Assembly: GCA_017543445.1 (NCBI GenBank) | Contig: JAFYGB010000065.1 | Span: forward strand, 1 to 36,783 | DNA length: 36,783 nt | DNA from: Lachnospiraceae bacterium | GTDB taxonomy: Bacteria; Bacillota; Clostridia; Lachnospirales; Lachnospiraceae | Direction: 5' to 3' | In this document: piece by piece, positions 34,992 through 36,783 of the stretch | How the letters are laid out: each line of letters opens with the position of its first letter | Numbering within the stretch: the stretch's first letter is position 1 | Position numbers and translations under genes: made by a program | Notes under the pieces: model-generated | Databases searched by the model: none | What the model saw: only the letters and a program-made list of their open reading frames with translations | Told to the model about the DNA's origin: nothing

Positions 34992-35020
34992 TTTACAGAA
35001 CCGCTTTTATCGTATATTAT
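34992..35020 (+). promoter_or_regulatory. Candidate promoter of the DUF6465 gene
   Basis: TTTACA (34992-34997), 17 bases, TATTAT (35015-35020). Predicted start near 35027 with a leader of about 90 bases ending in AAAAAAGGAGG, a very strong ribosome-binding site. Confidence 0.55.
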
Positions 35021-35117
35021 CTTTTACGGACTTAAGGTCCATGTAGGAATATAAACGTGTAAAAGCGAAAGGCGGGTCTGCAGAGACAGGCCGTGTGCAA
35101 AAAAGGAGGTAATCATT

Positions 35118-35315
35118 ATGAAATCTACTCTTACTATTCAGGCTCCCGGTGTTGAGATCACCGATACCGATATCAAGGCGCTCGTTAAGGACGCTTGGGT
35201 AAACGGCGGTAACAAGGTCAAGGACATGGAGACCGTTGAGATCTACGTTAAGGCTGAAGAGAAGAAAGCTTACTATGTGATCAATGGTTCTGTTAAGGGC
35301 TTCGTTGAGCTGTAA
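35118..35315 (+). CDS. Small DUF6465-family protein
   Basis: A 65-residue soluble protein, MKSTLTIQAPG...VKGFVEL. It matches what I know of the DUF6465 family in Lachnospiraceae and related Clostridia: small, highly charged proteins with a beta-alpha-beta-like pattern and a conserved aromatic YYVINGSVKG ending. Function is unknown. The codon use is strongly biased (AAG, GGT, GAG) and the AAGGAGG site is ideal, both signs of high expression. It is a single-gene unit with its own promoter and a strong terminator, divergent from hisH. No catalytic residues are evident; a DNA-, RNA- or protein-binding role is guesswork. Confidence 0.85.
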   Translation: MKSTLTIQAPGVEITDTDIKALVKDAWVNGGNKVKDMETVEIYVKAEEKKAYYVINGSVKGFVEL

Positions 35316-35340
35316 TCCAGGATCCGATACGTTCGATCTT

Positions 35341-35366
35341 CCCGTTCCTTCGATCGAAGGAGCGGG
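35341..35366 (+). terminator. Intrinsic terminator of the DUF6465 gene
   Basis: An 11-bp stem with one U-G pair (35341-35351 with 35356-35366, GATC loop) followed by ATTTTTTT. It may also weakly stop the convergent dehydrogenase transcript. Confidence 0.88.
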
Positions 35367-35372
35367 ATTTTT

Positions 35373-36332
35373 TTATTCTGCCACGTTATTGACCGGGTGT
35401 CCTGCCAGAAAGCTTCGAATGTTTTCCGCCGCGATCTTCATCAGCCGCTCGCGTGCTTCAAAACTGGCCCACGCAATATGCGGCGTGATGGTCATGTTCG
35501 GCGCGGTCAGCAGCGGATTATCTGCCGCCATCGGCTCGACCGAAACCACATCCGACGCAGCATAGGCAAGCTTCCCGCTCTTTAATGCCTCCGCCAGATC
35601 CGCCTCACGGATCAAACCGCCGCGCGCTGTATTGATCAGCCATGCGCCATCCTTCATCTTCGCGATCCACTCCTTGCAGACCATGCCTTCATTGCCCTTT
35701 GTGAGCGGCAAATGCAAGGTCACGATATCGGACTGCGCTAATACCGTATCAGCGTCCGCATAGTAGCAATCCGCGGTGTCCAGTTCCAGATGGTGTGTCC
35801 GCGTATAGTACAGAACACGCATTCCCATGGCCAGTGCGATCTTCGCCACACGCTGCCCGATGGCACCGAAGCCGAAGATTCCGAGCGTTTTATCTCTGAG
35901 ATCGATCAACGGATACTTCCAGTAGGAAAAATCCGGAGAAGCGATCCATTCGCCGGCGTGGACAGAGGCTGAATGCTCATACACACGGTTCGCCCGCGCC
36001 AGCATCAGAGCAAAGGTGAACTGTGCGACGGACTCGGTGCTGTAATCCGGGATATTCGTAACGACGATCCCGCGCTCACGCGCAGCCTCGATGTCAACCA
36101 CGTTATATCCCGTCGCCATCACCCCCACATACTTAAGCTTTGGGCAGGCGTCCATGACTTTTCGGTCAATGACGACCTTATTGATGAAGATCATCTCTGC
36201 GTCACCGATCCGCTCCACCACTTCTTCCGGCTTGGAACGCGGATAAACGATGACCTCGCCGAAACTGCGAAATTCCGTCAGGTCCATATCGCCGGGATTT
36301 AATGCATGATGATCCAAAATGACAAGTTTCAT
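35373..36332 (-). CDS. D-2-hydroxyacid dehydrogenase (glycerate/hydroxypyruvate reductase-like)
   Basis: Reduces 2-keto acids to D-2-hydroxy acids with NAD(P)H; sequence is nearest in style to hydroxypyruvate/glyoxylate reductases. The 319 residues carry the Rossmann loop GFGAIG (154-159) and the catalytic Arg237 (NTARGG), Glu266 (VSVEPM) and His285 (TPHIAWAS). The end of the second Rossmann strand reads YYTRT with no Asp, which in this family suggests NADP(H) preference. I chose ATG at 36332 (AGAGG 8 bases upstream) over one 5 codons earlier. Single gene with its own promoter just downstream of an rRNA operon terminator, and a terminator-like leader hairpin. Exact substrate is uncertain. Confidence 0.85.
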   Translation of the reverse strand: MKLVILDHHALNPGDMDLTEFRSFGEVIVYPRSKPEEVVERIGDAEMIFINKVVIDRKVMDACPKLKYVGVMATGYNVVDIEAARERGIVVTNIPDYSTESVAQFTFALMLARANRVYEHSASVHAGEWIASPDFSYWKYPLIDLRDKTLGIFGFGAIGQRVAKIALAMGMRVLYYTRTHHLELDTADCYYADADTVLAQSDIVTLHLPLTKGNEGMVCKEWIAKMKDGAWLINTARGGLIREADLAEALKSGKLAYAASDVVSVEPMAADNPLLTAPNMTITPHIAWASFEARERLMKIAAENIRSFLAGHPVNNVAE

Positions 36333-36349
36333 AGAAATACCTCTCAAAA

Positions 36350-36399
36350 AAGAGTTTTGCAGAACCTGCCGTCTTCAGCGATCGTCCTGCAATCCTCTT
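36350..36399 (-). promoter_or_regulatory. Terminator-like leader hairpin of the dehydrogenase
   Basis: AAGAG and TTGCAG pair with CTGCAA and CTCTT across a 2x2 internal loop (36350-36354 with 36395-36399; 36357-36362 with 36387-36392), then TTTTTT. CTCT can alternatively pair with AGAG of the ribosome-binding site. It fills most of the ~64-base leader. Confidence 0.45.
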
Positions 36400-36401
36400 T
36401 G

Positions 36402-36431
36402 ATTATAACATACGAAGCCGGAAAATAACAA
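36402..36431 (-). promoter_or_regulatory. Sigma-A promoter of the dehydrogenase
   Basis: Minus-strand TTGTTA (36431-36426), 18 bases, TATAAT (36407-36402) with an extended TGT. Predicted start near 36396. Confidence 0.65.
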
Positions 36432-36439
36432 TAGAAAAA

Positions 36440-36470
36440 CACCCGTCATCTCTTCTCGAGATGACGGGTG
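36440..36470 (-). terminator. Intrinsic terminator of the rRNA operon
   Basis: A perfect 13-bp stem (36440-36452 with 36458-36470, loop of 5) followed by TTTTTC on the minus strand, about 75 bases after the 23S 3' end. Confidence 0.85.
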
Positions 36471-36545
36471 CTGTTTTGTTTCTTTACACCTTCAAAACTG
36501 CATATAGATCATTGTGACAACCTTTACTCGCGCTTAAACCATAGA

Positions 36546-36783
<238 letters not shown>

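Overview
The window comes from a low-to-mid GC Bacillota genome, most likely class Clostridia near Lachnospiraceae. This is inferred from the comM-dprA-topA-codY-(lipoprotein)-rpsB-tsf order, a DUF6465 small protein, a clostripain-type peptidase with a Gly/Ser/His-rich tail, TTGACA/TATAAT-type promoters and purine-rich Shine-Dalgarno sites before almost every gene. No species is claimed. Nearly all genes lie on the minus strand; the exceptions are one lipoprotein gene (26025-26894) and the DUF6465 gene (35118-35315). No IS element, CRISPR array or tRNA was seen.

Layout, left to right. 1-333: AT-richer edge without a recognisable gene, then a terminator. 334-4660: transcription unit for a membrane-anchored C11 (clostripain) peptidase, a short FMN-dependent alpha-hydroxyacid-dehydrogenase relative and a sugar-phosphate isomerase/epimerase-like TIM barrel; its promoter sits inside the terminator of the next unit. 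4701-7816: two-gene ABC exporter (ATPase plus FtsX-type permease) behind a strong promoter with a palindromic operator just downstream. 7985-11426: complete NAD salvage operon nrtR-pncA-pncB-nadE, with two tandem palindromes in the promoter that fit NrtR autoregulation. 11514-12468: histidine phosphatase and a 5'-truncated flavodoxin remnant. 12558-13996: enolase with a perfect consensus promoter and a structured leader containing a terminator-like hairpin. 14020-23746: a three-gene operon for very large secreted proteins (degenerate SGNH + DUF4832-type protein, heparinase II/III-like lyase, beta-helix protein), each ending in the same set of three Ig-like domains. 23802-26003: rpsB-tsf. 25948-26939: lipoprotein gene, divergent from rpsB with overlapping candidate promoters. 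26974-32587: comM-dprA-topA, then codY with its own promoter and a CodY-box-like site. 32761-34861: hisH-hisF-mazG. 34958-35366: TrpR-like palindrome and the DUF6465 gene. 35373-36431: D-2-hydroxyacid dehydrogenase. 36440-36783: 3' end of a 23S rRNA gene and a terminator, with no 5S gene between them.

The most unusual parts are: the extracellular polysaccharide-type trio, whose first protein carries an SGNH esterase domain with all three catalytic positions replaced; several promoter-to-start leaders (eno, the trio operon, the dehydrogenase) that contain intrinsic-terminator-like hairpins; and clear regulatory palindromes for NAD salvage, the ABC exporter and hisH. All assignments rest on reading motifs by eye; no database search was possible.
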